From G965197405 sp965197405 (GTDB lineage Bacteria > Chloroflexota > Dehalococcoidia > Lucifugimonadales > JAGWBF01): DNA of 64,000 nucleotides. Location: contig OZ240206.1 of NCBI GenBank assembly GCA_965197405.1, forward strand, positions 1,426,001-1,490,000, read 5' to 3'. The notes beneath the pieces were generated by a model. The model had not been told where the DNA came from. It ran no database searches and saw only the letters and a program-made list of their open reading frames with translations. This document shows positions 36,801 to 45,939 of the stretch, one piece after another (the first letter of the stretch is position 1; each line of letters starts with the position of its first letter). The translations under genes and the position numbers were made by a program.

Positions 36801-36829
36801 CCAGCGCGTCAAGAAGTCTGGATGTCTGA
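33803..36829 (+). CDS. hsdR: Type I restriction enzyme, motor/endonuclease subunit
   Basis: This 1008-residue protein has an N-terminal PD-(D/E)XK nuclease (VATFELKNS, Glu171-Lys173), a Walker A in QHSAGSGKSNSIAWL, DEAH box in IIDEAHSSQGG, FAFTATPKNKT, and the helicase C-domain (FQTGYDEPLLHTMYVDK, VQTLSRLNRAHP). It cuts DNA after translocation when the HsdMS complex finds an unmethylated site. GTG 33803 directly follows the toxin stop. The C-terminal helical domain is complete. IS630-A copy 2 begins 19 bp after its stop. Confidence 0.93.
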   Translation: MTTDTSEKGLERLICTALTGAPCDPPQGGIVRERPAGYGAGWICEDSQDYDREYCVDLAQLSAFLHATQPNAAESLGLGQDSPTRRKFLARLQGEITRRGTIDVLRKGVKHGPHQIDLLYGTPSPGNEKARVQYGQNRFSVTRQLHYSRDQAQLALDLCLFINGLPVATFELKNSLTKQTVDDAVEQYKRDRHPSEKLFELGRCLVHFAVDDHEVKFCTHLKGKASWFLPFNKGWNDGKGNPANPNGLKTDYLWKQVLTRDGLTDIIENYAQIVETRDDKTGRKRREQIWPRYHQLDVVRRLLADASGRGVGPRYLVQHSAGSGKSNSIAWLAHQLIGLEQDGKALFDSAIVVTDRRILDKQIRDTIKQFAQVGSVVGHAEDSGHLRTLLQDGKRIVITTVQKFPFILDAIGNEHRGRKFAIIIDEAHSSQGGRTSASVSMALGEAGSEGEEETTEDKINRLMESKKLLLNASYFAFTATPKNKTLEIFGDPSPEGGNTRHLPFHVYTMKQAIQEGFIIDVLEHYTPVDSYYRLVKTVEGDPEFDTKRAGKKLRRYVEDNEHAIRLKAEIMVDHFHEQVAGLHKIGGQARVMVVTSSIQRAISYFYAIRDYLAERKSPYRAIAAFSGEHEYGGAKVTEASLNGFSSNLIADRIQEDPYRFLVCADKFQTGYDEPLLHTMYVDKILSGVKAVQTLSRLNRAHPKKHDTFVLDFNNDADTIQDAFADYYRTTVLAEETDPDRLHDLKAALDGYQVYAPAQLDELVERYLSGADRDQLDPILDTCVSAYREQLDEDGQVDFKGKAKAFLRTYGFLAAILPYANAEWEKLSIFLTFLVPKLPAPIEDDLSKGILEAIDMDSYRVEKQAVRGVQLPDEDAEIEPVSASGGGQKPEPEMERLSNIIREFNNQFGNIEWKNQDKIERVITEELPAKVAGDRAYRNAMANSDRQNARIEHDKALERAMTDYVADPIELFKQFSDNDLFRRWLSEIVFAATYTEPAATTSASRSLDV

Positions 36830-36848
36830 TAGAAGCTGGGGACTGCTA

Positions 36849-38093
36849 GTAGTCAGTCAAATCTGTTTTTGATGGTAGTTTAAAGAGTCTGAACCAAGGC
36901 GCTATACTGAGCAACAGACTGGGTTGAAGTGAGGTGGTGGTATGGTCAGGGAAAAGTACGGAGTCAGGTTGACGCCGGAGCAGCGGAACCAACTGGAACA
37001 CTTGGTTCGGGCTGGTAAAAGTACCGCCCGGGTGACTATTCGGGCGCGGATACTGCTCAAGACCGATGCAGGTTGGTCTGCGCCCCGGGTGGCGCAAGCC
37101 TTGGATGTGGTCGAGGGCACGGTGTTCCGCGTCAAGCGCCGCTTTGCCGAAGCTGGGTTGGCTGGGGCGCTGCAAGACCGGGTCCAAGCGAACGGGTACC
37201 GGAAGCTGGAGGACCTGGGCGAAGCCCACCCCGTATCCAGTACGGGGCAGGCTCTGATTGCCTTGGCCTGTAGCCCAGCGCCGGAAGGACATGACCATTG
37301 GACCCTGCGCTTGCTGGCGGGCAAAGTGGTGGAGTTGGGGTTGGCGTCATCCTTGTCCCACGAGACGGTGCGCCAGCGGCTCAAAAAAACGTCCTTAAGC
37401 CGTGGCAGAAGCAGGAGTGGTGCATCCCCGAGGTAAGCGCCGACTTCGTGGCCCACATGGAGGACGTCCTGGATTTGTACGCCGAACCCTATGACCCGCA
37501 ACGGCCGGTGGTCTGCTTTGATGAGACCTCCACCCAGTTGTTAGCCGAGACGCGGCCCTCTCTCCCTGCCGAGCCGGGGCGTCCGCTGCGTCGGGACTAC
37601 GAGTACCGGCGGGAGGGAACCCGCAACCTGTTCGTGGCCTGTGAGCCCCTGGCTGGCTGGCGGCAGGTGGCGGTGACCGAACGGCGCACCATGCAGGACT
37701 TCGCCCACCAGATGCGCTGGCTGGTGGATGAGGCCTACCCGGAGGTCGAGGTGGTGCGGGTGGTGCTGGACAACCTGAACACCCATCGCCTCGCTTCGTT
37801 GTACGAGACCTTCCCCGCGCCGGAAGCCCGGCGGATAGCTAAACGGCTGGAGTTCCACTATACGCCCAAGCACGGCAGTTGGCTGAACATGGCGGAGATC
37901 GAGTTCAGCGTGCTATCCCGCTCCTGTCTGAAGCAGCGGCTCCCCGACGCAGAATCGCTCCAACGGGAAGTCGGGGCCTCGGTGCAGGAGCGAAACGAGG
38001 CGCGGGTCACCATCAACTGGCGGTTCAAGACTCAGGATGCCCGAACCAAATTACACCGCCTCTATCCCTTCGATCCCAAACATGACTGACTAC
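36849..38093 (+). mobile_element. IS630-family element A, copy 2
   Basis: GTAGTCAGTCA (36849-36859) and TGACTGACTAC (38083-38093) with flanking TA (36847-36848, 38094-38095). It is the same length and almost the same sequence as copy 1, in the opposite orientation. Confidence 0.92.
36942..38089 (+). CDS. IS630 family transposase, two ORFs joined by -1 frameshift
   Basis: ORF A (36942-37436) passes by a -1 slip at AAAAAAAC (37383-37390) into ORF B, which ends at 38089. Both catalytic Asp (VCFDET, VLDNLNTH) and Glu (WLNMAEIEFS) are intact. It differs from copy 1 at only a few residues (LLAG/LLED, NLFV/NLFL, PFDP/PFDS). Contains the PVSSTGQA insert at about residue 95-102. Confidence 0.92.
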
Positions 38094-38096
38094 TAG

Positions 38097-38401
38097 TGAA
38101 GATTCGATTGGAAGTCGACGGTCAGACCATCGAATAACGCGGGAGCCTCAACCCCAATCCCGTACGACGGGCAATGCTCTCCGCAATAATGAGCCTCCGT
38201 GGGGTTAATTCGCCGGGGCTTATTCTATCCCATAGGTTGACAGTGGCAATCCCTGTTGCTACCGTGTGAGTAGGTTGCCAGACCTTCTATCCCAGCATAG
38301 GCGTCTCACCAGCCGAGGATGTGGCATTATGCTCTCTTGCGGCCTATGCTGAAGATGGCACCCGGCAACCACCACACCCCGTACCGGAAGAGAGCGCCTG
38401 T
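38097..38401. other. Gap before the lipoprotein gene
   Basis: About 305 bp without a recognisable gene. TTGACA occurs at 38237-38242, but the box 17 bases on (TACCGT) is a weak -10. Confidence 0.45.
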
Positions 38402-38740
38402 ATGCGAACCCTGACATATCTGTTCATCGGCATTATCGTACTCATAAGCGGGTTGGCCTGCGCTGCTGAAGAGGAACCCGATGTAATTCCGTCCGCTGCC
38501 ACACCCTCACCAACCGGTGCTTCCACGCCAACAGCTACCCCTATATTGGCACTTGCTCCAACGGCAACTCCAGAGCAAAACGCTACTCCTACGTCTGTAC
38601 CTCCGACAGCCTCACTAGAGCCTACATCTACCTCGGAGCCTGCCGGAACGCCTACTCCAACTCTTACACCAGAGCCTACTCTGCAATCTACTCCCAGGCC
38701 AACGGCTACTCCTACGTCTGTACCTCCGATAGCCACACTA

Positions 38741-39997
38741 GTACCATTTCCAGATAGATTTACAAGGATATGAGAAGGCAGCCATACTTGGGTATGATCT
38801 TTCTGTGAGGGAGTATCCAGACATGGCTGCCATCAAGTATAAAGTCAAGCTGGCTGAATCCGAACGATTCCGTCTCAATGAGGTTTCCCACCGGGGCAAG
38901 CCGTCAGTCCGCACCGTCAAGCGGGCGCTGGCGCTGCTCAAAGCGGATGAAGGACTTCGGGACGCTGAGATAGCCGGTGTGCTTTTGATCAATGCCGCCA
39001 CCGTTGCCAGAGTGCGGAAGCGGTACGTCGAGGAAGGAGTTGAGGCCGCCATCAATGACAAGCCAAGGCCGGGCCGGGAGCGCAAGTTGGACGGCAAGCA
39101 GCAAGCGCACCCCGTATCCAGTACGGGGCAGGCTCTGGTTGCCATCGCGTGCAGCAGTCCACCCGAAGGACATGTGAGCTGGACGCTCCATCTGCTGGCG
39201 GACAAGGTGGTGGAGCTGGAGTTGGCCGGGAGCATCTCCCTTGAGACGGTGCGCCAGATACTCAAAAAAACGAACTCAAGCCGTGGAAGAAGAAAGAGTG
39301 GTGCATCCCCAAGGTGAGCGGGGAGTTCGTCGCCCGGATGGAGGATGTGGTGGACCTTTATCACGAAGAGTACGACCGGGAGCGTCCGGTGGCGTGTTTC
39401 GACGAGACCTCCAAGCAGTTGCTCGGGGACGTGAGGCCGCCCGTCAAAGCCAAGCCCGGACGGGTGGAGCGCTATGACACCGAGTACCAGCGAAACGGGA
39501 CCCGGAACCTGTTCATGTTCTGTGAACCGAAGGGTGGGTGGAGGCACGTCGAGGTGACCGAGCGCCGGACTGCCGTGGACTTCGCGCACCGGATGAAGTG
39601 GTTGGTGGACGAGGCATATCCTGACGCCACAGTGATCAGGCTGGTGCTGGACAATCTCAACACCCACAAGCCCGGCTCGCTCTACGAGGCATTTGGAGCG
39701 TCCGAGGCGCGCCGCATAGCCAAACGCCTGGAGTTTCACCACACACCCAATCACGGAAGCTGGCTGAACATGGCCGAGATCGAGTTGAGCGTCTTCAGCA
39801 GGCAGTGTCTGGACCGCCGGACCGGCGATGAAGCGTTGCTGAGACGGGAGGTCGCGGCGCTCGAACGCGAGCGCAACGAGGCCGCCGCCATCATAGACTG
39901 GCGGTTCTCCACCCAGAGCCTGCCCTCGGCCACGACCGGGGGACGCTCGCAGCAAGCTCAAACATGTATATCCAATAGAATTAAATTGAAACGGTAC
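38741..39997 (+). mobile_element. IS630-family element B, copy 2
   Basis: GTACCATTTCCAGATAGATT at the left and AATTGAAACGGTAC at the right, flanked by TA (38739-38740, 39998-39999). Same element type as 2262-3527. Confidence 0.87.
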
Positions 39998-40000
39998 TAG
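38823..40000 (+). CDS. IS630 family transposase B, -1 frameshift, altered C-terminus
   Basis: ORF A from ATG 38823 (GAGGGAG site) slips at AAAAAAAC to ORF B (39314 frame). FDETSKQLL, VLDNLNTH and WLNMAEIELS supply the DDE triad. Two short inserts are visible against copy 1: 24 bp in frame (PVSSTGQA) in ORF A, and about 25 bp (39917-39941, starting AGCCTGCCC) near the end, which shifts the frame so that the tail becomes SLPSATTGG... rather than DARSKLKHVYPIELN. The stop lies on the element edge. Activity is uncertain because of the altered tail. Confidence 0.82.
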
Positions 40001-42259
40001 AAACAGCGCGACAGTATATGAAGGCGCGAGTGGCAGTCAAAGTGGACCGTCTCTGGAGGCCCGATGATTCCACGGCTTAGCATTGTCGCTAACTGGGTTC
40101 CACGGCCTCAATGCGGCCGAGGGATTTCAGCGCCCAACTAACTTGCGGGTAGCGCTGTTGCTCTGCTTCTTCAATCCGCCGCCGCCGCTCCTCTGCCAGA
40201 TTCGAGGAACCCCCTTCATCTCGTCGGAGATTGGCCTCCCATGCGGGCAATATCTGACGCTGACTCTCGGTTCCGCTCTCCTGAATGCGGGCTAGTGTGG
40301 CTCGCGTAGCCTCGACCTTGTCCATGGCAGCGCGCTCTTTGTAATCGTAGAAACCCACAAGTCGCGAAATCTCGCGTTCGATGCGCCCTGCGGCCTCAGC
40401 CTCAGCCTCACTTTGTAGTGCTTGTTGCCTGGTACTGGCATAATTGCTGGCCTGAGGCTCGATTTGGTCTAGATTATCCGGAATCTGCTCCCAGCTGATG
40501 CTTTCTTCTTTGTCAAAGCGGAAGGCCCGTTGCACTAGCAATCGTCCCCTCTCCCGGCTCACTTCACCGGCATCGCTAACGAATACTGCTTCCAAGTGTT
40601 CGGTGTCACGTATGCCGGAGGTGGTGAACTGGTACTGGAACAGCCATCCCTTCGTGGCCGGCAAATCTCCATCCGCAACGAGCACCCGAGTGCCCGTGGC
40701 CCCTTCATATTCCTCGCCAAGCACTTGGTTGACGATGGTGTCGACGACTTTGTGGCCGAAGACCATAAACTCAACGTCCTCGGCATCCGCCCGTCGGTCC
40801 GGGCGTAGCACGGCTTTCATACGCGGCCCGCCGACAAAAAGCTGCCTTCGATAGTCCTCGAGAAAATCGCCGTGAAAGGTTAACTCGTAGGTATCGCCTG
40901 ATTTTTTTATGTAGGTGTTCACGTCGGCGAGGAGTTGCCCGATGAATGCTTCGAAGTTGTCGTTGTCCACCGGCGAGGTTTGACCTGAAATACGCTCGGC
41001 AATCTCCCGCCGAAAAGACTTAGTGTCCATAATGAAGTCGCCCAGCAGTTCTCCAGCCTCTCTCGATGCGCGGACTTTCTCTTCGGTCTGACGGTCGAAA
41101 TCGGCAAGGACCGCTTCCAGATTGTCCTTAGCGGCCCTCATTATTTTCTGAATGTCACTTTCTATGTTCTCTGCGTCTCCTAGGATAGGGTCGAGTCCTC
41201 CTACTGTCTCTTCGAACATTCTGATGCGGTTTTCCAGGATGTCCAACACCCGCTCTTCAATCGTGTCCTTCACCCATAGATTAAAAATGCTGATCGGCTG
41301 GGTCTGGCCTATGCGGTCAACCCGTCCGATGCGTTGCTCGACTTTCATCGGGTTCCAGGGCAGGTCGTAGTTGACCAGCAAGTGGCAGAACTGCAGATTT
41401 CGTCCCTCGCCGCCCGCTTCCGTGCAGATAAGCACTTGGGAACCCGAGTTTTTCTTGAACTGCTCTATGGCGCGGTCTTTCGCACCCGGGTTCATTGCCC
41501 CGTGGAACACATTGACGTCCCAGCCTCGTCCAGTGAACAGTTCTTCCAGATGGCGCTGAGTCTCGCGGAACTGGGTGAACACAATCACCTTCTCATTCGG
41601 CTGCTCATGGAACAAGTCGTTCAGCCGATCTACAAGCACACGCGCCTTGGAGTCGGTTTCGCCGACGGCGTTCAGGGCTCCTATGGCATTGTCTAAGAAT
41701 AGTAGTTCTTCCGCCGCTCTATCGGCGATAGTGGTGCCCATCTCCACAACATCGCTGGCATTCAAGTCGTCGTCCAGCATCTCCTCCATGTCATCCTGAG
41801 ATGCGTTACCGGCAGCCGATATGGCCTGGACTTTCTCCCTGCGCCTGCGAAGTGACTGTCGGATAGCAGCGATGCTGGAAGCCGCCAGTTTCTGGAATAT
41901 GACCATTAGGAACCCGATAGCGTTGGCGTTGGTGTCCGAGGCAAACTGGTAACCGAAACGAACGTAGTCTTCGACTGCTTGGAGTGCAATGCGTTCCTCC
42001 GGCGACAAGTCGACCTCCCAGCGGAAGGCGGTGCGGGGCATAAAGCCGCCTACCAGCGCCTTTCGATTTCGTATTAGAACTTCGCTGAGACGATGCTTGT
42101 CCGCCAGCATATCGGCAATTTCCTGCAATTCATCTTGACCGGCGGACAGGCGTCCGCACACTTCCCGGGCGTCCATCTCCAACCACGCGGCAACATGTCC
42201 TACGGTCTGAGCGGTTTCCTCTTCGTCCTGGCCAGGAATAGGAAACACACGGTGACTAA

Positions 42260-43229
42260 GAGCCTATCCTAATAACCCGGCGGCTCTGAGAGCGATAAGG
42301 GCACAGGCGAAATGAAGAAAGGCTATGTAGTTGGTGGGAGACTTGTCCCAGCGGACCAAAATGCGCCGGAAGCGGTTCATCCAGCTGTGGGTGCGTTCCA
42401 CCACCCAGCGCCGGGCTTTGAAGCCGGCCTCTTTCTTGATGGCCTGAGCCTCTTCCCCACGGCTGCGTATGTGGGCCGTGAAGCCAAACTCGTCCACGGT
42501 CCGGCGCACCTCATCAAAGTCGTAGCCCTTGTCCAAGCACAGACCCTGGGGATGCTCCGGGCTGGGCGCGGGGCGTGGCACGGGGAGGCTGTCCACCGTG
42601 GCCCGCACCAGCTTCATATCGTGGCGGTTGGCCCCGTCCACTGCCAGCCCCACCGGAATGCCCCCGGCTTCGGTCAAGAGACTGCGTTTGACCCCGCTCT
42701 TACCCCGGTCCGTGGGGTTGGGACCGGTTTTTCCCCCCGCCCAAGGGGGATTTGGTCAAGGCCCCGTCCATGCTCAGCCAACTCCAGTCCAAACCCTTCA
42801 ATTCGTCATAGCGTTCCAGCCCAGTCCGCCATAGCTCCAGGAACACCCCGGCGGCGGCCCATTCCTGAAAGCGCAGGTGGGCGGTGGAGCCGGAGCAAAT
42901 GCCGGTGGCATCCAAGGACTTCCACTGGCAACCGGTGCGAAGCACGTAGAAGATACCGTTGGCGCAGGTCCGGTCCGGGACCCGGGGGCGGCCTCCGCCC
43001 AAGGGATGGGTATTCACCCGCTGGGGAAGGAGTGGAGCCAGTGCCTCCCACAGTTCGTCGGATACTTGGAAGGAGCCGGTGGTGGGGTTGGTCGGAGAGG
43101 CTGGGCCGGCGCGGGGTGGTCGAGGCGGCTTGGGTTCTTTCGCTTTCGTCATTCCCCAAGTTTAGCCGCTCCTCTGCCTCCTTCCTCATTCACTACTCAG
43201 CGGGTTTCACCGGTTTTTAGGATAGGCTC
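42260..43229 (-). mobile_element. IS5-family element D
   Basis: Inverted ends GAGCCTATCCTAA (42260-42272) and TTAGGATAGGCTC (43217-43229), with the target duplication TAA on the plus strand at 42257-42259 and 43230-43232. It lies within the SNF2 helicase gene. Confidence 0.9.
42264..43152 (-). CDS. IS5 family transposase D, two ORFs joined by -1 frameshift
   Basis: ORF A from ATG 43152 (SDELWEALAPLLPQ, FYVLRTGCQWKSLD, LSMDGALTKSPLGGG) meets ORF B at GGGGGGAAAAAC (coding strand, about 42728-42739). A -1 slip gives GGKTGPNPTDRGKSGVKRSLL, then AVDGANRHD, DKGYD and RRWVVERTHSWMNRFRR, the IS5 catalytic motifs. Apart from the slip the frame is intact, so the element may be active. Confidence 0.87.
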
Positions 43230-44377
43230 TAAGACTCTCAACCAGCCGGGAAAGACCGGGCGTTGCCCTCCGGTGCTGCTCAAAATCCTCCTCCGACGGG
43301 AATAAGGTTGGGTCCAATATCTCCACCAGTGAGTACAGTTCATGCGTATTGAGCTGCATCGGCGTTGCAGTGAGAAAGAGCATCATGCGCTGTGGATGCT
43401 CCTCCGGCGCAAGGTCTCTGACCAGCCGGTACAACGCCGTAGTGGTACCGTCAGGGTAGCTACGCGCGTGATGGGCCTCGTCCAAGATAATCAAATCCCA
43501 GTAGGCTTCGGTGCACAAGTCCCTCCACTTTCGGTTGCTTGCCCACCTCGACGAGCACAGTAAACTGGGGTAATCCGGATGGGCAAAAGGATTTCCATGA
43601 TATCCGTTGGCTTGAAGACTGTTGACAGTGGCGGTGTTCAGCACCGCGAAAGGCTCATTGAACTTCGTCCTCATTTCGAACTGCCACTGGCGTACCAAGT
43701 TAGGTGGAACAATGGCCAGGACTCGTTGAGCGCCGCCTCTAGCTCGCAATTCCTTGAGCGCCATTCCGGCCTCAATAGTCTTTCCAAGGCCTACTTCGTC
43801 GCAAAGAAGAAAGCGGTGTGGATAGTTGGAAATCACCTTGTGAACCACTGACACCTGATGGGGCTGTATGTCTACCTGCGACTGCCCCAATGAGACAAGG
43901 TCGTCCTGCAAGTTTTGCATCCGGTATTGCTGAGCGACCTGACGGAGCAAATACCGTTTCGTGGAACCGATTTCGGCAGCGCGGAATCGTTCCAGTGGGT
44001 CTGTCATGGCCATTGGACGCAAGTCCGCTTCGGGCACGTTGGCAGTACTCGCCGTTCCTGTGGAGGAGAAGATTTGACATCGCCAAGTGGGCGTTGCCGA
44101 GGCCACCGGGCTCAACACGGCGACATTTTGCCCAGTGGACTTCCGCTGAACGGGCCTGCCAATAAAGTCAACCCTTGATAGTGGAGGGTCCGAGGCCGAG
44201 AAGTCAGGAGGGTGGTCTGCGTCATCCCAGTGCACGTGAATCATCTGCCCGTCGTTGGCGGCGATTACCCCGTATGCTTTTACGTGATCCCATTGAACGA
44301 GAGCACCAGGAACTAAGGACTGCTGCTGGTCGGATGCCAAGACGTTATCCCTCCATAGCTTTGTCTGATCCCACACT

Positions 44378-44407
44378 AATATATGCGGTGTTAATTCAGT
44401 CTGTCAA
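44378..44407 (-). promoter_or_regulatory. Promoter of the SNF2 helicase gene
   Basis: On the minus strand: TTGACA (44407-44402), 18-bp spacer, TATATT (44383-44378). The GTG start at 44376 is just past the -10, so translation would begin at a later codon (a TTG lies about 12 codons on) or from a different upstream start point. Confidence 0.45.
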
Positions 44408-44492
44408 CGACGCCGTAGCCTGGCTGCATTATATCCGGTATTTCCCATATTGGCAGTCTTCAGGCTCAAAGGGCAGTCCAAACGAGATGCTA

Positions 44493-45378
44493 GGGCGTGT
44501 TTGCAAACCCAAGCAGTGGGGATAAAATGAGTTGGATAAGTAGATAAGGAGGTGAGGGGTGTGGGACAAGGGGACTTGACCGACCAGCAGTGGCGGCGAA
44601 TAGAGCCTTTATTGCCAGCGCAGAAACCAAGGACTGGACGACATGGGAAGGACCATCGCACGATCATCAATGGCATCTTGTGGGTGTTGCGCACCGGCGC
44701 TCCCTGGCGGGACCTGCCCGAGGGATATGGCCCCTGGCCTACGGCAGCCGGTCGTTTCTACCGTTGGAGAGAGCAAGGTTTGTGGCAATGTCTCCTAGCT
44801 GGGCTTCAAGAGGAGGCTGATAGTATTGGGGAGTTGGAGTGGGAAGTCCACTATGGCGATGGGACCATCATCCGAGCCCATCAACACGCCGCTGGCGCAA
44901 AAAAGGGGGAGGAGACCAGGCATTAGGCCGCTCCCAAGGGGGCTTTGGAACCAAGGTTCACCTACGGGTAGAAGGTTCTGGTAAGCCTATGGCCTTCGTG
45001 CTGCCCCCCGGACAGCAGCATGAGGCCAGCGTGTTCGAGGAATTGATGACCCTTGGAGCAGTGAAAAGACCAGGGAGTGGCCATCCCCGGGTAAGACCCC
45101 AGCGGGTCTGTGGTGACAAGGGGTACAGCAGCCGGAAGATTCGCACATACCTTCGTCGGCGGGGGACCAGTTACACCATACCCAGAAAGAGGAATGAAAG
45201 GCGCACTGGACCTTTCGACAAAGCCCGGTATCGTCTTCGTAATCTGGTAGAGCGGGCCATCAACCGGCTGAAGCAGTTCCGGAGGACCGCCGCCAGATAC
45301 GAAAAGAGGGCTGACAACTATCTGGCGATGCTACAAATCGGGTCAATTCTACTTTGGTTATAGTTTGCAAACACACCC
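44493..45378 (+). mobile_element. IS5-family element E
   Basis: GGGCGTGTTTGCAAAC (44493-44508) and GTTTGCAAACACACCC (45363-45378), flanked by TA (44491-44492, 45379-45380). Inserted just upstream of the helicase, into a Uma2-like gene. Confidence 0.9.
44561..45363 (+). CDS. IS5 family transposase E, two ORFs joined by -1 frameshift
   Basis: GTG 44561 has AGGAGG (44548-44553). ORF A carries LTDQQWRRIEPLLPAQ, GILWVLRTGAPWRDLP and VHYGDGTIIRAH (first Asp). At GCAAAAAAGGGGG (about 44899-44911) a -1 shift leads into ALGRSQGGFGTKVHL, GDKGYSS (second Asp) and FRLRN-type region YRLRNLVERAINRLKQFRR (Glu). The frame is intact to 45363. Confidence 0.87.
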
Positions 45379-45380
45379 TA

Positions 45381-45888
45381 GGCCTACACCGCCAGCGTGA
45401 ACCTGAGCACGAAGGTTCTCGATTTTGCCAGTTTGGTGGACCCTGCGGCCTGCCGACGGAACAACGCCCACGTCATCTCGGAGCAGGGGAAGCCGCCGCC
45501 GGACTTCGTGCTGGAAATAGCCTCTCTGCCCACCGGGCGCATAGACGTGATGGAGAAGCGTCGGGATTACGCCGCTCTGGGCTTGGGGAATACTGACAGT
45601 TCGACGAGACGGACCGGTAACGGGAAGCGGCTGGCCAGGGAGTGGCTGATGGAGGGCGAGTACGTCGCCGTAGACATCGAGAAACTCCCCGACGAGAACT
45701 TGCAGGGATACAGCCCAGTGCTGAACCTGCACATCCGTTGGGAGGGTGGCGAGTTGCACTTCCACGAACCAGCCATGGGCTGCCGCATAGCCACCTTTAT
45801 CTATGCCGCGGTAGACGTCTCACCCCCGCATCTTCCCAAGTGCTGCCACCACGAAGTCCGGTTCAGAGGCACCCTCGCCCACCTATAG
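45381..45888 (+). pseudogene. Uma2-family endonuclease remnant
   Basis: Shows the Uma2 core EQGKPPPDFVLEIAS, GRIDVMEKRRDYAALGLG and the C-terminal LQGYSPVLNLHIRWEGGELHFHEP. The N-terminus is cut by IS5-E. In the expected GLGEYW stretch (about 45585-45605) one base is missing, leading briefly to another frame with a TGA for the conserved Trp, then the original frame resumes. So it is truncated and frame-damaged. Uma2/DUF820 genes occur as multicopy families in Chloroflexota and cyanobacteria. Confidence 0.75.
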
Positions 45889-45939
45889 GCGATTCCATTC
45901 CCAGCATCACGGCCCCATCTACCTGGGGGGGAGCATCGC

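Larger units (their letters stand above)
38402..40080 (+). pseudogene. TPT-repeat lipoprotein gene interrupted by IS630-B copy 2
   Basis: ATG 38402 starts a signal peptide (TLTYLFIGIIVLISGLAC, Cys20 lipidation site) followed by a Thr/Pro-rich stalk (TPTSVPPTA, TPTPTLTPEPTL) as in Chloroflexota surface lipoproteins. At CTA 38738-38740 the IS begins. Removing the IS and one TA gives TAG-free reading on through GAA ACA GCG CGA ... to TAG 40078-40080, adding ETARQYMKARVAVKVDRLW... for a total of 139 residues. So the IS interrupts an ORF that was open. Confidence 0.7.
40089..44376 (-). pseudogene. SNF2/RapA-like helicase gene interrupted by IS5-D
   Basis: The 5' part (44376-43233) encodes a unique N-terminal region and the first helicase lobe: LLCDEVGLGKTIEAGMAL (Walker A), LAIVPPNLVRQWQFEM, LIILDEAHHARSYP (DEAH) and MLFLTATPMQL. 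The 3' part (42256-40089) encodes the second lobe (KVIVFTQFRETQRHLEELF, LICTEAGGEGRNLQFCHLLV, LPWNPMKVEQRIGRVDRIGQ) and a long helical tail. IS5-D with TTA duplications lies between. With the IS and one TTA removed, the frame continues ESLSHRVFPIPGQDEEE and gives one protein of 1104 residues. It is close to no IS-free partner genes, so its system is unclear. Confidence 0.88.

Noticed and set aside
90..38093. 36-kb composite transposon bounded by IS630-A copies
   Set aside because: IS630 elements each have their own TA duplication and are not known to move long composites in this way; the segment contains ordinary chromosomal genes including a tRNA and hppA.
40089..44376. SNF2 helicase as part of a DISARM system (DrmD)
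   Set aside because: No drmA, drmB or methylase partner is next to it; the neighbours are IS elements, a Uma2 remnant and the dynamin operon.
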